Assembly: GCA_949746285.1 (NCBI GenBank)
Contig: CATJZH010000135.1
Location: forward strand, 1-34,684
DNA length: 34,684 nt
Reading direction: 5' to 3'
Source: an uncultured Clostridia bacterium
GTDB taxonomy: Bacteria > Bacillota > Clostridia > TANB77 > CAG-508
The notes below the pieces were generated by a model, which worked only from the letters and a program-made list of their open reading frames with translations, did no database searches and was not told where the DNA came from. Positions 7,504 through 16,425 of the stretch are shown one piece after another (within the stretch, counting starts at the first letter, position 1; every line of letters starts with the position of its first letter). Both the position numbers and the translations under genes were made by a program.

Positions 7504-8253
7504 TTATCTTCCAATAAATAATTCAACAATAATTTTTCCATAAGCAATACTATCTACAACAGCAATTCCAGTATAATTGTAATCATTACTTAAAATATTT
7601 TCTTTGTGCGATTCAGAATTTAACCAGCTTTCGACAGCTGCGGGGATACTGCTATTGCCAGCTATATTTTCACTAGCAGTTTTATAGGAAATGTTGTTGC
7701 TTTTTAACATATCAAATGGAGTACCAAGAGTAGGTGAGTTGTGAGAAAAATAATTATTTTGGACTAAATCTTGAGCTTTTAACCTTGCAACATTTTGCAA
7801 ATTCTCATCAATTTCTAAACTAGATAAATTGTTTTTATTCCTTTCTGCATTTATTAAAGATAAAAGCTGTGATTCATCATCAGTTAGATTTTGATTTTTT
7901 GTTTCTTCAACAGTTTCTGTATTTGTAGCTGCGGCTTTTTGTTCAGAAGTAGGAGTTATATAACGTTCATGAGCTGCTCCAATCTTATTTTCTTCATTTT
8001 GTATTATATACCATTCTCCAATCTTTCCAAAAATTCTGACATATTCATTACGTTTTAGAAGATCGACTGATTTAAAATTTATTCCAGCACCACTTCTCAT
8101 ATTTAAGTAATCAGTATTAACAATTCCTAATGAAAAATCTAGTGTTTGATAGTCTTCCATACCAAAAGATTTGGCAAAAAGACTTACTAGTAAAATCAGT
8201 ATTATTGAAATTAATACTATTGTAATTTTATTTTCTAATATAAATTTTTTCAT
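7504..8253 (-). CDS. Membrane-anchored SH3b-CAP (YkwD/SCP-like) protein
   Basis: 249 aa. A hydrophobic helix at about 9-27 anchors the protein outside the membrane. Residues ~43-98 form a bacterial SH3 domain (DYLNMRSGAGINFKSVDLLKRNE...WYII), a fold that commonly binds peptidoglycan peptides. A Thr/Glu-rich linker leads to a CAP domain at ~127-247: LLSLINAERNKNNL, H171 in YFSHNSP, TASENIAGN (E195), AVESWLNSESHKENIL (H216) and YTGIAV. These match the CAP cavity residues and the YkwD branch common in Firmicutes. The biochemical role of bacterial CAP proteins is mostly unknown; wall-associated activity is inferred from the SH3b domain. A strong AAGGAGG site lies 7 nt before the ATG. Upstream, between it and the carboxypeptidase gene, is a large palindrome. 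Confidence 0.93.
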   Translation of the reverse strand: MKKFILENKITIVLISIILILLVSLFAKSFGMEDYQTLDFSLGIVNTDYLNMRSGAGINFKSVDLLKRNEYVRIFGKIGEWYIIQNEENKIGAAHERYITPTSEQKAAATNTETVEETKNQNLTDDESQLLSLINAERNKNNLSSLEIDENLQNVARLKAQDLVQNNYFSHNSPTLGTPFDMLKSNNISYKTASENIAGNSSIPAAVESWLNSESHKENILSNDYNYTGIAVVDSIAYGKIIVELFIGR

Positions 8254-8324
8254 AAAAAAACCTCCTTATTATTTTAAGGAGATTTTACCCAATTTTTAAT
8301 TTGATTAAACATAATTACTGTTTA

Positions 8325-8569
8325 TTTAATAAATTTATTTAATTATAAAAAAACTATCTATAAATATATATCATTAAATTTAAAATCTCGGCAATACTTC
8401 GCTTTCGATAAATTACAGTATTTTCAAATTATAGCGCCCTCAATATAAAATTGAGATTCCCTATAATTTGAAAAATGTAATTTTAATCTCAAGCTCAAGT
8501 GCATTCGATTTTAAATTTAATGATATATATTTATAGATAGATAAACTATATTAAAATAAATTTATTAAA
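8325..8569. repeat. About 245-bp imperfect palindrome (giant hairpin, possible MITE)
   Basis: Nested inverted repeats, outside to inside: TTTAATAAATTTATTT (8325-8340) with 8554-8569, perfect 16 bp; 8354-8387 with 8507-8540, perfect over 34 bp; 8421-8434 with 8461-8474 (TTTTCAAATTATAG), perfect 14 bp, extending through an ACATT/TGTAAT-type bulged stem; and CTCAAT (8439-8444) with ATTGAG (8450-8455) around a 5-nt loop. Unpaired segments between the arms (about 8388-8410 and 8482-8506) are partly complementary. The whole stretch fills the gap between two minus-strand genes, and its right arm overlaps the last codons and stop of the carboxypeptidase gene. It encodes no ORF and has no obvious target-site duplication. 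Confidence 0.85.
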
Positions 8570-9779
8570 AAACAAAAAGATTACGTATAATCAAATTAAA
8601 ATAATATAAGGAGGTGTTTTTAATTAATTCATTATCAAGAGTAATATCAGCTGTGCAAAGTAAAGAGTTTCCATTATAAAGTTCCAAAGTACCGATTTTG
8701 CTACCTTGATTAGTAGAAGGGGACATAGAAGAAACAGTATAAATTTTGGTGTTTAACTCTAAAGCATCATTAATAGGAAGCGGAAATTTGTAATTTTCAA
8801 GTTGCTGCAATTTTAAAATAGGTGAGGTTCTAGTTTTTTTTAGTAAACAATTTTTTTCGAATAAAGGTAAATATTGATTAAATGAATCGTTTATAGTAGA
8901 TGAAACATCAATATAATTATAGGTATTTAAAATATAATTTATTAGTGAAGCACTATCTTTTGTTCTAATACTTTTTGTATTTGCACCTAAAACAACAACG
9001 ATTATGTCTAAAGAATCCCTTTTACAAGCAGAAACCAGACATCTACCAGCTTCAAAAGTAAAACCTGTTTTTACTCCATAGATGCCTTCTAGATTTCCTA
9101 ATAATTCATTAGTATTTGAAATAGTTCTATTTCCACCATTAAAAGAAATAGTATGAGTTTTTGTGGAAACTATATTTCTAAATTGTTCATTTTTTAATGC
9201 ATAATCTGTTAAAATAGCAAGTTCATATGCAGTTGTGTAATGATTTTCGTCATCAAGTCCATGAGGAGTAACAAAATTTGTATTATTTAAGCCTAATTCT
9301 TTTGCTTTTTGATTCATTAAAACAGAAAAGTTTTCAACAGTTCCTGATAAATGTTCGGCTAGGCTTATAGCACAGTCATTTCCTGATCTGAGCATAAGAC
9401 CATAAAGTAAATCTAAAACAGAAATTTTCATATCAGTAACTAATCCTAAAGTAGAACCATGAACAGAAGCAGCTTTTTTTGAAACAGTAACTATGTCATC
9501 TAAAGAACAATTTTCTAAAATAATAATGCAAGTCATAATTTTTGTAGTTGAAGCCATAGCTACTTTTTCATATGCATTTTTTTCATAAAGAACAGAAAGA
9601 GTTTTCCTGTCAAGTACAACAATATTTTTAGAGTTAGTTATAGGTTCGTTAGTAGAATTTGAAGATGCTTGAAAAGAAGCATAATCATCAATTCCTTCTA
9701 AATCTAAGCTTTCATCTGCAAAAGATGTGCTATTTAATATAAAAATAAAAATTAAAAATAAAGACAATATTTTTTTCAT
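8565..9779 (-). CDS. D-alanyl-D-alanine carboxypeptidase, DacF-like (class A low-molecular-weight PBP)
   Basis: An exported serine peptidase that trims the terminal D-Ala from peptidoglycan stem peptides and so limits cross-linking. 404 aa. Seen: signal peptide MKKILSLFLIFIFILNSTSFA (cleavage near 21); the SxxK motif STTK with catalytic S77 and K80; SGN at 132-134; KTG at 237-239 in YGVKTGFTFEAG; and HGLDDENHYTTAYELA, a peptidase S11 hallmark. After ~285 a beta-rich PBP5_C-like region and a hydrophobic C-terminal tail (YFNLIIRNLF) could associate with the membrane. An AGGAG site lies 8 nt before the ATG. It is divergent from the adhesin gene at 10058, and its stop codon lies inside the palindrome's outer arm. 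Confidence 0.95.
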   Translation of the reverse strand: MKKILSLFLIFIFILNSTSFADESLDLEGIDDYASFQASSNSTNEPITNSKNIVVLDRKTLSVLYEKNAYEKVAMASTTKIMTCIIILENCSLDDIVTVSKKAASVHGSTLGLVTDMKISVLDLLYGLMLRSGNDCAISLAEHLSGTVENFSVLMNQKAKELGLNNTNFVTPHGLDDENHYTTAYELAILTDYALKNEQFRNIVSTKTHTISFNGGNRTISNTNELLGNLEGIYGVKTGFTFEAGRCLVSACKRDSLDIIVVVLGANTKSIRTKDSASLINYILNTYNYIDVSSTINDSFNQYLPLFEKNCLLKKTRTSPILKLQQLENYKFPLPINDALELNTKIYTVSSMSPSTNQGSKIGTLELYNGNSLLCTADITLDNELIKNTSLYYFNLIIRNLFVF

Positions 9780-9962
9780 AATAATTTTCTCCTAAATAAA
9801 TTTATGAACAAAAATGACTATATATTCAAAATAAAAAATAAAAAAATAGAAAATAAAGGAAAAGCCCTAAAAATTCACATAAATACTTGATTTTATGATT
9901 AAAATGTAATATAATTGATATGTACCGTAAAATCGGGAGTACTCTAAGGAAATACAAGCATT

Positions 9963-10005
9963 TGTCAATAACTAATATTGACATGATATTTTTTAGAGTT
10001 AAAAT
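9963..10005 (+). promoter_or_regulatory. Promoter of the thioester-type adhesin with overlapping operator-like palindrome
   Basis: TTGACA (9978-9983), a 16-nt spacer and TAAAAT (10000-10005) form a plausible promoter. The -35 box is the right half of a perfect 8-bp inverted repeat, TGTCAATA (9963-9970) and TATTGACA (9976-9983) with 5 nt between. A second, wider repeat, ACTCTAA (9941-9947) and TTAGAGT (9993-9999), encloses it. This geometry suggests a repressor site occluding the -35 region. Confidence 0.55.
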
Positions 10006-10057
10006 ATATTATATGATAATATAACTATGTAAAATTATATATAAGGAAGGTAGAATT

Positions 10058-13000
10058 ATGTTAAAGAAAAGAATAGTAAAAATAGCTATTGTATTAGCAT
10101 GTGTATTAACATTATTAACACCATATACAACTGTATTTGCTATGTTAACTCAAGCAGATACTACAGCTAATTTACAATCTGTTATTATGCACGAAGGAGG
10201 AGAAGAAGCTAGTGGAACATTAACGGATGAACAAAAACAGCTTTATGATGAAAATCCACATGGTTATGAAGTTGGAGATACTCTAATTTGTAAAATAATA
10301 GAAGAAGGCGACATGAATTATGAAAATGCATTCTATTGTTTAAATGCTATGAAATCATTCCCAGGAGCAACTTCAACAGGATTTACAAGTTTAGAGTACA
10401 AAAATGTAGCAGATTTTAAAGATTCAACAAATTCAGAAGTAAAATCTTTACATTTAAGTACAGCATATTCAGAAGATAGTGCACTTTGGACAGCTAATTA
10501 TAAAGCTTTAAATTGGATATTTGAAAATTCTTATTTAAGAAAACAAACACCTGAGCAAAAAGATGATTATTTAGCAAAAGCTTTTGCAGATTATGAATAT
10601 GAGTTAGATGCAGTAAAAGCATATCTAACAGATGACGATATAGATGTTGTTCAACAATATGCTATTTGGTATTTTACAAATAGAGATACAGAAAAATATA
10701 ATGTAACAACATTACCAGCAGTTACACTAAGTGGATTTAGTGAAGATGGATCAACATACAAAGGCTCATACCGTGATGTAACAGGAAGTAATTTACGTCA
10801 AGAAATGGCTAATCATTTATATCAATATTTAATAAATGAAGCAGCAAAAGGAACAGAAACTGTTCAAAATACATATCCATCATTAGGAAGAAATGATGCA
10901 GCTTTAACAGAAAATGAAAATTACTATATAGTAGGACCATTTAATATAAAAGCAGGAACAGCACCATCAACAGAGTATAGTATAAAATTATTAGATGCTG
11001 CAAATAAAGAAATAGCTAGAAAAGATTATGAAATATTGTTAGAAGGTGAATCAAATTTCACAAATAAAAATGTAAATGAAATATTTGATACAAATTATTA
11101 CATATATCTACCAAAAACAAATGAAGTAATAACAACTATTAATTTAGAATTAAATTATTCAACATTTGAAACACAAGGTTCAGTATGGAAAAATAAAATA
11201 ACAAATGATGAAGGCGTAGAAGTATATCAACCGCTTATATTATTAACAAGAGGAGAAACACCACATAAAGTAAATGTACCAGTTGAAATAAAAAGAACAT
11301 CACCAGACTTAGCTTTAAGAAAATATATAGCAGCAGTAACAAAAGCAAATGGTACTACTCAAAAATTTGATAGAGCACCAAAAGTAGATATTTCAAAATT
11401 AAAAGATGGAACAAGTGAAACAGCAGAATATAAACATGCAAAAGATCCTGTATCAGTATCAGTAGGAGATAAAATTATATATGAAATAAGAGTATATAAT
11501 GAAGGTGATGTTGATGCAAAGGAAACAGTAGTAATAGACGCTTTACCAAAAGGATTAGAATATGTAGAAGATAGTGAAATAAATGCAACATATGGATGGA
11601 AAAAAGTTTCAGAAGGTTCAAATGCTACAGTATATTCAACAGATTATTTAAAAGATACAACAATAGGAGCATTTGACAAAGAAAATAGTACATCTTTAGA
11701 AAGTGCATATGTTCAAATAGAATGTAAAATAGCTGATAATGCAAAACCATCAGCAGTATTAACAAATGTAGCTGAAATAGGAGAAGATGGAATTGCAGAT
11801 AGAGATTCTACTCCAAGCAATAATGATTATACACAAAAAGATAATGATTCATCAAACTACACAGGAGATAAAGATAATAAATCAGATTTAACAGATAGTG
11901 ATTATTTCTATAAAGGTAGAGAAGATGATGATGATTTTGAAAAAGTAAAAGTAGAAGGAAAAGCTTTTGACTTAAGCTTACAAAAATTTATAACAAAGAT
12001 AAATGGAAATGCACCATCTAAAAGTAGAGAGCCTGTTGTAGATGTTTCAAAATTAAAAGATGGAACAAGTACAGATGCAACATACACTACTACAAAATCA
12101 GCACTTTCTGTAGAACAAGGAGACGTAGTAATATATACAGTAAGAGTGTATAATGAAGGAGACTTATCAGGATATGCTGAAGAAGTAGCAGATTATATAC
12201 CAGAGGGATTAGGATTTTTAGTAAATCATACAACAAATGTAGATAATTACTGGTCAATTCCAGAAAATGCAAAAACAGTAAAATTAAGCACAATATCAAA
12301 TGGAACAAAGAATTTAGAAACAGATGACTTTACTGATGTAAAGAATTTATCAGATGTAGATGTTGTATTAGGAAGTGCAAAATTAACATCAACAAAATTA
12401 AAATCTTCACCAACAGATACAAAAAATCTAATAAAAGCATTTGATAAAGAAAAATCAGAAACATTAGATTATAAAGATATACAAGTAGCTTGTATAGTAC
12501 TTACAAATGTATCAACAGGAACAAATTTAAGAAATATAGCAGAAATAACAAAAGACTCAGATGAAAACAGAGAAGAAGTAACAGATAGAGATTCAACACC
12601 AGATACAGTTGATCCAAATAGATATCCAGGGGATGATGAAAATCAAGATGATCATGACTATGAAAATTTAACACCACAAGAATTTGATTTAAGTCTTCAA
12701 AAATTCATAACTGGAGTAAATGACAAAAAAGTTGATGGAAGAGAACCCAAAGTATCTGTAAATTCAGAAGGAAAAGTACAGTTTTCTTCAACAGCATCAC
12801 CATTACAAGTAGAAAATAACGATATAATTACTTATACAATAAGAGTATATAATGAAGGAAATATAGCAGGATATGCTAAAGAAGTAGCAGATGATTTACC
12901 AGAAGGAATAGAATTTTTACCAGATAACGATACAAACAAAAAATATGGTTGGAAGTTATATGATAAAGACGGAAATGAAACATCTGATGTAAGTCAAGCA

Positions 13001-13897
13001 GTATCTGTAAAAACAGATTATTTATCTAAAGAAAAATCTGAAGAAAGAAAAGATGATTGTTTATTAAAAGGGTTTGATTCCAAAACATCAAAAACACCAG
13101 ACTTTAGAGATGTTCAAATAGCATTTAAAGTTGTAGAAAATAAAGTAAAAGGAAAAGACAGAATAGTTAAAAACATAGCAGAAATAACAGATGATGAGGA
13201 TGAAAATGGAAACCCAATAGATGATATAGATTCAACACCAGGAAATAATAAACCAGGTGAAGATGATATAGATGATGAACAAATATATGTAAAATATTTT
13301 GATTTAGCATTAAAAAAGGATTTAATAAAAATAATTATAAATGAAAATGGAACAACAAGGGAAATATCACTTGGAGAAAATGATCCATTACAAAAAGTAG
13401 ATATACACAGAAAGAAACTAAAGTCAACAACAGTTAAATTTGTTTATAATATAACAGTTACAAACGAAGGTGAAATAGCAGGAAGTGCTACAGAAATTAC
13501 AGACTATATACCAGAAGGACTAGAATTTATAGCAGAAGAAAATAGTAGTTGGACACAAGTTTCTACAAATGTAATTACAACAAATGCCTTATCAAATACT
13601 CGTTTAGAACCAGGTCAATCAGCGTCTGTTCAAGTGGTATTAAAATGGATAAATTCTGAAAATAATTTAGGACTTAAAGTTAATACTGCAGAAATAAGTA
13701 AAGATCAAAATGATAGCAATACACCAGATATAGACTCAACACCAAACAATAAAGTCCCTGGAGAAGATGATATAGATACAGCAGAGGTATTTTTAGGAAT
13801 TTCAACAGGTAGAGCACCAACATATATAGCACTTACAACAACAGTACTTGCAATAATGACAACAGGAGTAATATTAATTAAGAAATATGTTTTATAA
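10058..13897 (+). CDS. Surface adhesin: thioester-like domain plus four DUF11-like repeats
   Basis: 1279 aa. A signal peptide (cleavage after FA, about 28) precedes a ~270-residue domain resembling Gram-positive thioester domains: a Cys at 94 (NAFYCLNAM) and a QxAIW segment (Q200 in VVQQYAIWYF), the expected Cys-Gln pair that can bond covalently to host targets. A beta-rich region (~290-415) follows. Four homologous DUF11-type modules then begin at about 417, 637, 876 and 1081, each starting DLxLxK and containing Y-x-I-x-V-x-N-E-G and a (Y/D)-I/L-P-E-G-(I/L)-E/G-F motif, separated by acidic STPxN linkers. Such modules often carry Lys-Asn isopeptide bonds. The C-terminus has a membrane helix (~1249-1271) and a Lys tail, with no standard LPXTG; ISTGR just before the helix may be a non-canonical signal. 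AAGGAAGG precedes the start. Thioester chemistry is inferred. Confidence 0.85.
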   Translation: MLKKRIVKIAIVLACVLTLLTPYTTVFAMLTQADTTANLQSVIMHEGGEEASGTLTDEQKQLYDENPHGYEVGDTLICKIIEEGDMNYENAFYCLNAMKSFPGATSTGFTSLEYKNVADFKDSTNSEVKSLHLSTAYSEDSALWTANYKALNWIFENSYLRKQTPEQKDDYLAKAFADYEYELDAVKAYLTDDDIDVVQQYAIWYFTNRDTEKYNVTTLPAVTLSGFSEDGSTYKGSYRDVTGSNLRQEMANHLYQYLINEAAKGTETVQNTYPSLGRNDAALTENENYYIVGPFNIKAGTAPSTEYSIKLLDAANKEIARKDYEILLEGESNFTNKNVNEIFDTNYYIYLPKTNEVITTINLELNYSTFETQGSVWKNKITNDEGVEVYQPLILLTRGETPHKVNVPVEIKRTSPDLALRKYIAAVTKANGTTQKFDRAPKVDISKLKDGTSETAEYKHAKDPVSVSVGDKIIYEIRVYNEGDVDAKETVVIDALPKGLEYVEDSEINATYGWKKVSEGSNATVYSTDYLKDTTIGAFDKENSTSLESAYVQIECKIADNAKPSAVLTNVAEIGEDGIADRDSTPSNNDYTQKDNDSSNYTGDKDNKSDLTDSDYFYKGREDDDDFEKVKVEGKAFDLSLQKFITKINGNAPSKSREPVVDVSKLKDGTSTDATYTTTKSALSVEQGDVVIYTVRVYNEGDLSGYAEEVADYIPEGLGFLVNHTTNVDNYWSIPENAKTVKLSTISNGTKNLETDDFTDVKNLSDVDVVLGSAKLTSTKLKSSPTDTKNLIKAFDKEKSETLDYKDIQVACIVLTNVSTGTNLRNIAEITKDSDENREEVTDRDSTPDTVDPNRYPGDDENQDDHDYENLTPQEFDLSLQKFITGVNDKKVDGREPKVSVNSEGKVQFSSTASPLQVENNDIITYTIRVYNEGNIAGYAKEVADDLPEGIEFLPDNDTNKKYGWKLYDKDGNETSDVSQAVSVKTDYLSKEKSEERKDDCLLKGFDSKTSKTPDFRDVQIAFKVVENKVKGKDRIVKNIAEITDDEDENGNPIDDIDSTPGNNKPGEDDIDDEQIYVKYFDLALKKDLIKIIINENGTTREISLGENDPLQKVDIHRKKLKSTTVKFVYNITVTNEGEIAGSATEITDYIPEGLEFIAEENSSWTQVSTNVITTNALSNTRLEPGQSASVQVVLKWINSENNLGLKVNTAEISKDQNDSNTPDIDSTPNNKVPGEDDIDTAEVFLGISTGRAPTYIALTTTVLAIMTTGVILIKKYVL

Positions 13898-13916
13898 TAA
13901 ATAAAATATAAAAATT

Positions 13917-13950
13917 GAAGCAGACCCAATAAAAGGTTTGCTTCTTTTTT
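13917..13950 (+). terminator. Intrinsic terminator after the 1279-aa adhesin
   Basis: GAAGCAGACC (13917-13926) pairs with GGTTTGCTTC (13935-13944) with one wobble, followed by a T run to 13950. Confidence 0.9.
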
Positions 13951-14055
13951 GTATAATAGAATATCAAAAACAATATAAAAGAATTTGCTATATATCCTTT
14001 GAAAAGCTAGGGCTTCAAGATTTACAAAAAATGTATAAAAAGGTAATTTTATATG

Positions 14056-14084
14056 TTTACAATAAAAATTCTATATGATATAAT
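14056..14084 (+). promoter_or_regulatory. Sigma-A-type promoter of the Ig-like repeat protein
   Basis: TTTACA (14056-14061), exactly 17 nt, then TATAAT (14079-14084) with an upstream TG at 14076-14077 (extended -10). The ATG is 36 nt downstream. Confidence 0.8.
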
Positions 14085-14119
14085 TTAGCTTGAAGTAAGT
14101 TAAATGAGGTGTAAAACAT

Positions 14120-15334
14120 ATGAACCAAATATTAGATTATAATCCAAATAAGAGCTCTGGTGGGGGAACATCTGGTTCAGATAAAATTGTAAGAGTTTTT
14201 GCTGTAATATTAGCTATATTTGCTATATGCTTATTAGCAGGTGGAGCATACGGAATATACAAAAACAATAGTAAATCAAATCTTCCAGCACAAGCAGCAA
14301 CAAAAGCTCAAATAAATATAGAACAAAAAGAAACAACAGCAGTAATAAAAGTAAAACATGATAAAGTAATAGAAAAGTTAATATATAATTGGGATTCAGA
14401 AAAAGAAAATACAATAAAAGGTAGTGGAGAATCTGCAATGGAATCAGAAATTTCATTATTCGCAGGTGAACACACTTTAAATGTAAAAGTAATAGACATA
14501 GAAGGAAATGAAACAATATATGATCAAGTAATAACATCAGAAGCAGGAGAAGACAAATTATATCCAGTAATTTCATTAAATGTCAATAATGAAACAAAAA
14601 GATTAGTAATAACAGCAACAGATGAAACAGCTATTGATTATGTAACATATAGATGGAATGATGAAGAAGAAGAAAAAGTTGAAGTAGAAGACGATGAAAA
14701 GAAAATAGAATTTGATATTGAAATTTTAAAAGGAAAAAATGACTTAACAGTTATAGCAGTTGATAAAAATAAAAATACAACAACAGAATTAAAGAGTTTT
14801 TCTGGAGTGACAAAACCAGATGTAAAAGTAACAATAGCAGCAGATAAGAAATCAGCAGATGTATATTGTTTCCATGAAAACGGAATAAAAGAAGTAAAAT
14901 TCAAAATAAATGACCAAGATTATAATGGAGATATAGGAGAAGAACAACAAAAAGAAATTAGATTTAATGGTATAGCATTACCAGAAGGAAATAGTACTAT
15001 AACTGTAACTGTATCTAGTGTTGATGAGACTGAAACAGTTGTAACAGAAAATGTTGAAGCAACACCAACAAATGAAGATGAAATAAATATATCTATAGAA
15101 AAATCAGAAGCAACTGAAGGAAATGCAACTATAAAAACAAGTTCGCCAGCAGGAATTAAAGAAATAAAATTAAATGTAAATGATGTAGATTATAATGTAG
15201 ATCTTCAAGGACAGATAGCACTAGAAGTAGGACCATTTGATATAGAATTAGTAGAAGGAAGTAATAAAATTACATTAACAGTTATATCAGCTAATGGAAC
15301 AGAGAAACAAGAAGTAAAAGAAATTACTCGTTAA
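14120..15334 (+). CDS. Membrane-anchored protein with tandem Ig-like (bacterial cadherin-like) repeats
   Basis: 404 aa. A short cytoplasmic head rich in Gly and Ser (1-22), one membrane helix (about 24-47), then an extracellular part of about four ~85-residue beta-sandwich repeats. The repeats share an alternating pattern: (I/V)xY.WN or V.FKINDxDYN, an F/L.xG.(N/H).(I/L).V.(V/A).D segment, then a short linker (for example IYNWDSE/LFAGEHTLNVKVIDIEGNE, VTYRWNDEE/ILKGKNDLTVIAVDKNKN, VKFKINDQDYN/ALPEGNSTITVTVSSVDE, IKLNVNDVDYN/ELVEGSNKITLTVISANGTE). This is the layout of Ig-like modules that follow polypeptide 'strength of deformation' sequences in Firmicute surface proteins. No enzyme motif or sorting signal. 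GAGGTG supports the start. Exact function unknown; probably an adhesive or structural surface protein. Confidence 0.75.
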   Translation: MNQILDYNPNKSSGGGTSGSDKIVRVFAVILAIFAICLLAGGAYGIYKNNSKSNLPAQAATKAQINIEQKETTAVIKVKHDKVIEKLIYNWDSEKENTIKGSGESAMESEISLFAGEHTLNVKVIDIEGNETIYDQVITSEAGEDKLYPVISLNVNNETKRLVITATDETAIDYVTYRWNDEEEEKVEVEDDEKKIEFDIEILKGKNDLTVIAVDKNKNTTTELKSFSGVTKPDVKVTIAADKKSADVYCFHENGIKEVKFKINDQDYNGDIGEEQQKEIRFNGIALPEGNSTITVTVSSVDETETVVTENVEATPTNEDEINISIEKSEATEGNATIKTSSPAGIKEIKLNVNDVDYNVDLQGQIALEVGPFDIELVEGSNKITLTVISANGTEKQEVKEITR

Positions 15335-15355
15335 AATTTAAATAAAACTAATTAA

Positions 15356-15390
15356 GGGCTTACATAATAGTTAGTAAGCCCACTATTTTT
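15356..15390 (+). terminator. Intrinsic terminator after the Ig-like protein
   Basis: A perfect 8-bp stem, GGGCTTAC (15356-15363) and GTAAGCCC (15374-15381), with a 10-nt loop, followed by ACTATTTTTATT. Confidence 0.8.
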
Positions 15391-15411
15391 ATTATATTAT
15401 TAGAGGTATAT

Positions 15412-16341
15412 ATGATTAAAGAAATATATGTAATAGAAAACGAAATTGAATTAAAAGAAAGACTAGTCCGAAATTTTACAAGAGAACCAGATGAATATAA
15501 ATTTAAAACAATAATACCTTCTGAACTAGAATTAGCTCTTAGGAGTATACCAGATTTAATAATTATAGATGAAGATAATGTTGATGTTAATATAGTAGAA
15601 TTTTGTAAAAGTATTAGATCAAATGAAGATAATAGCATAACACCTATAATAGTAGTAGGCTCAAGTAACGATAAAAAGCATCAAATTGATGTATTAAAGG
15701 CCCATGTTGAATATTATATTGAAAGACCAATAAATGATGAATATTTTTATTATACAATTAAAAACATAATTGGTTTATTAACAAAAAATAGTGGAATTAG
15801 CCCCTTAACAGGGCTTCCAGGAAATGTTCAAATTCAAGCTGAAATGAAAAAAAGACTATTAAATAAAGAAACATTTGCTATACTATATTTCGATTTAGAT
15901 AATTTTAAAGCCTATAATGATGTATATGGATTTTCAAATGGAGATGAAATAATTAAATTTACATCTAGAACAATTACAAAACATATACATCAAATTCAAG
16001 GCAGTAACAATTTTATAGGACATGTTGGTGGAGATGATTTTGTTGCAATAATTGGAAGAACAGATTATGATAAAGTATGTCAAAATATAATAGCAGAATT
16101 TGATAAATTTGCAGTAGACTATTATAATGATATTGATGTTGAAAGAGGATATGTAGAAGTTGCAAATAGAAGAGGAATAATAGAACAATTTCCACTTACT
16201 ACAATATCAATAGCAGTATTAGAAGTAGATTCAAGAGTATATAAAACTACACTAGAAATAGGAGAAGTCGCAGGTCAAATAAAGCATCAAGCAAAATCAA
16301 TTTTAGGAAGTACATATGTAATAAATAGAAGAAAATTTTAA
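15412..16341 (+). CDS. Response-regulator-like diguanylate cyclase (pseudo-receiver + GGDEF)
   Basis: 309 aa, cytoplasmic, no membrane helix. Residues 1-125 have a receiver (CheY-like) layout, but the acidic pocket is degraded: VIENE replaces the usual VDDD, D53 is a possible phosphate acceptor, and the conserved KP near strand 5 is RP (R104). A GGDEF domain follows (~130-300) with LTGLPGN, FAILYFDLDNFKAYNDVYGF and the active-site motif GGDDF (206-210), a form compatible with cyclic-di-GMP synthesis. No RxxD inhibitory site stands at the usual spot before GGDDF (sequence NNFIGHV). Likely a diguanylate cyclase triggered by something other than standard phosphorylation, possibly controlling the surface proteins encoded nearby; that link is inference. 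An AGAGG site lies 8 nt upstream. Confidence 0.88.
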   Translation: MIKEIYVIENEIELKERLVRNFTREPDEYKFKTIIPSELELALRSIPDLIIIDEDNVDVNIVEFCKSIRSNEDNSITPIIVVGSSNDKKHQIDVLKAHVEYYIERPINDEYFYYTIKNIIGLLTKNSGISPLTGLPGNVQIQAEMKKRLLNKETFAILYFDLDNFKAYNDVYGFSNGDEIIKFTSRTITKHIHQIQGSNNFIGHVGGDDFVAIIGRTDYDKVCQNIIAEFDKFAVDYYNDIDVERGYVEVANRRGIIEQFPLTTISIAVLEVDSRVYKTTLEIGEVAGQIKHQAKSILGSTYVINRRKF

Positions 16342-16346
16342 AATAT

Positions 16347-16380
16347 AACCCTTTAAAAAAGGGTTTATTTTTTTTATTTT
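16347..16380 (+). terminator. Intrinsic terminator after the GGDEF gene
   Basis: AACCCTTT (16347-16354) and AAAGGGTT (16358-16365) form a perfect 8-bp stem with a 3-nt loop, followed by a long T-rich tract. Confidence 0.85.
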
Positions 16381-16425
16381 TAAGTATATAATATGTTTTG
16401 AAAATAAATAAAGGAAGAGATTAAA

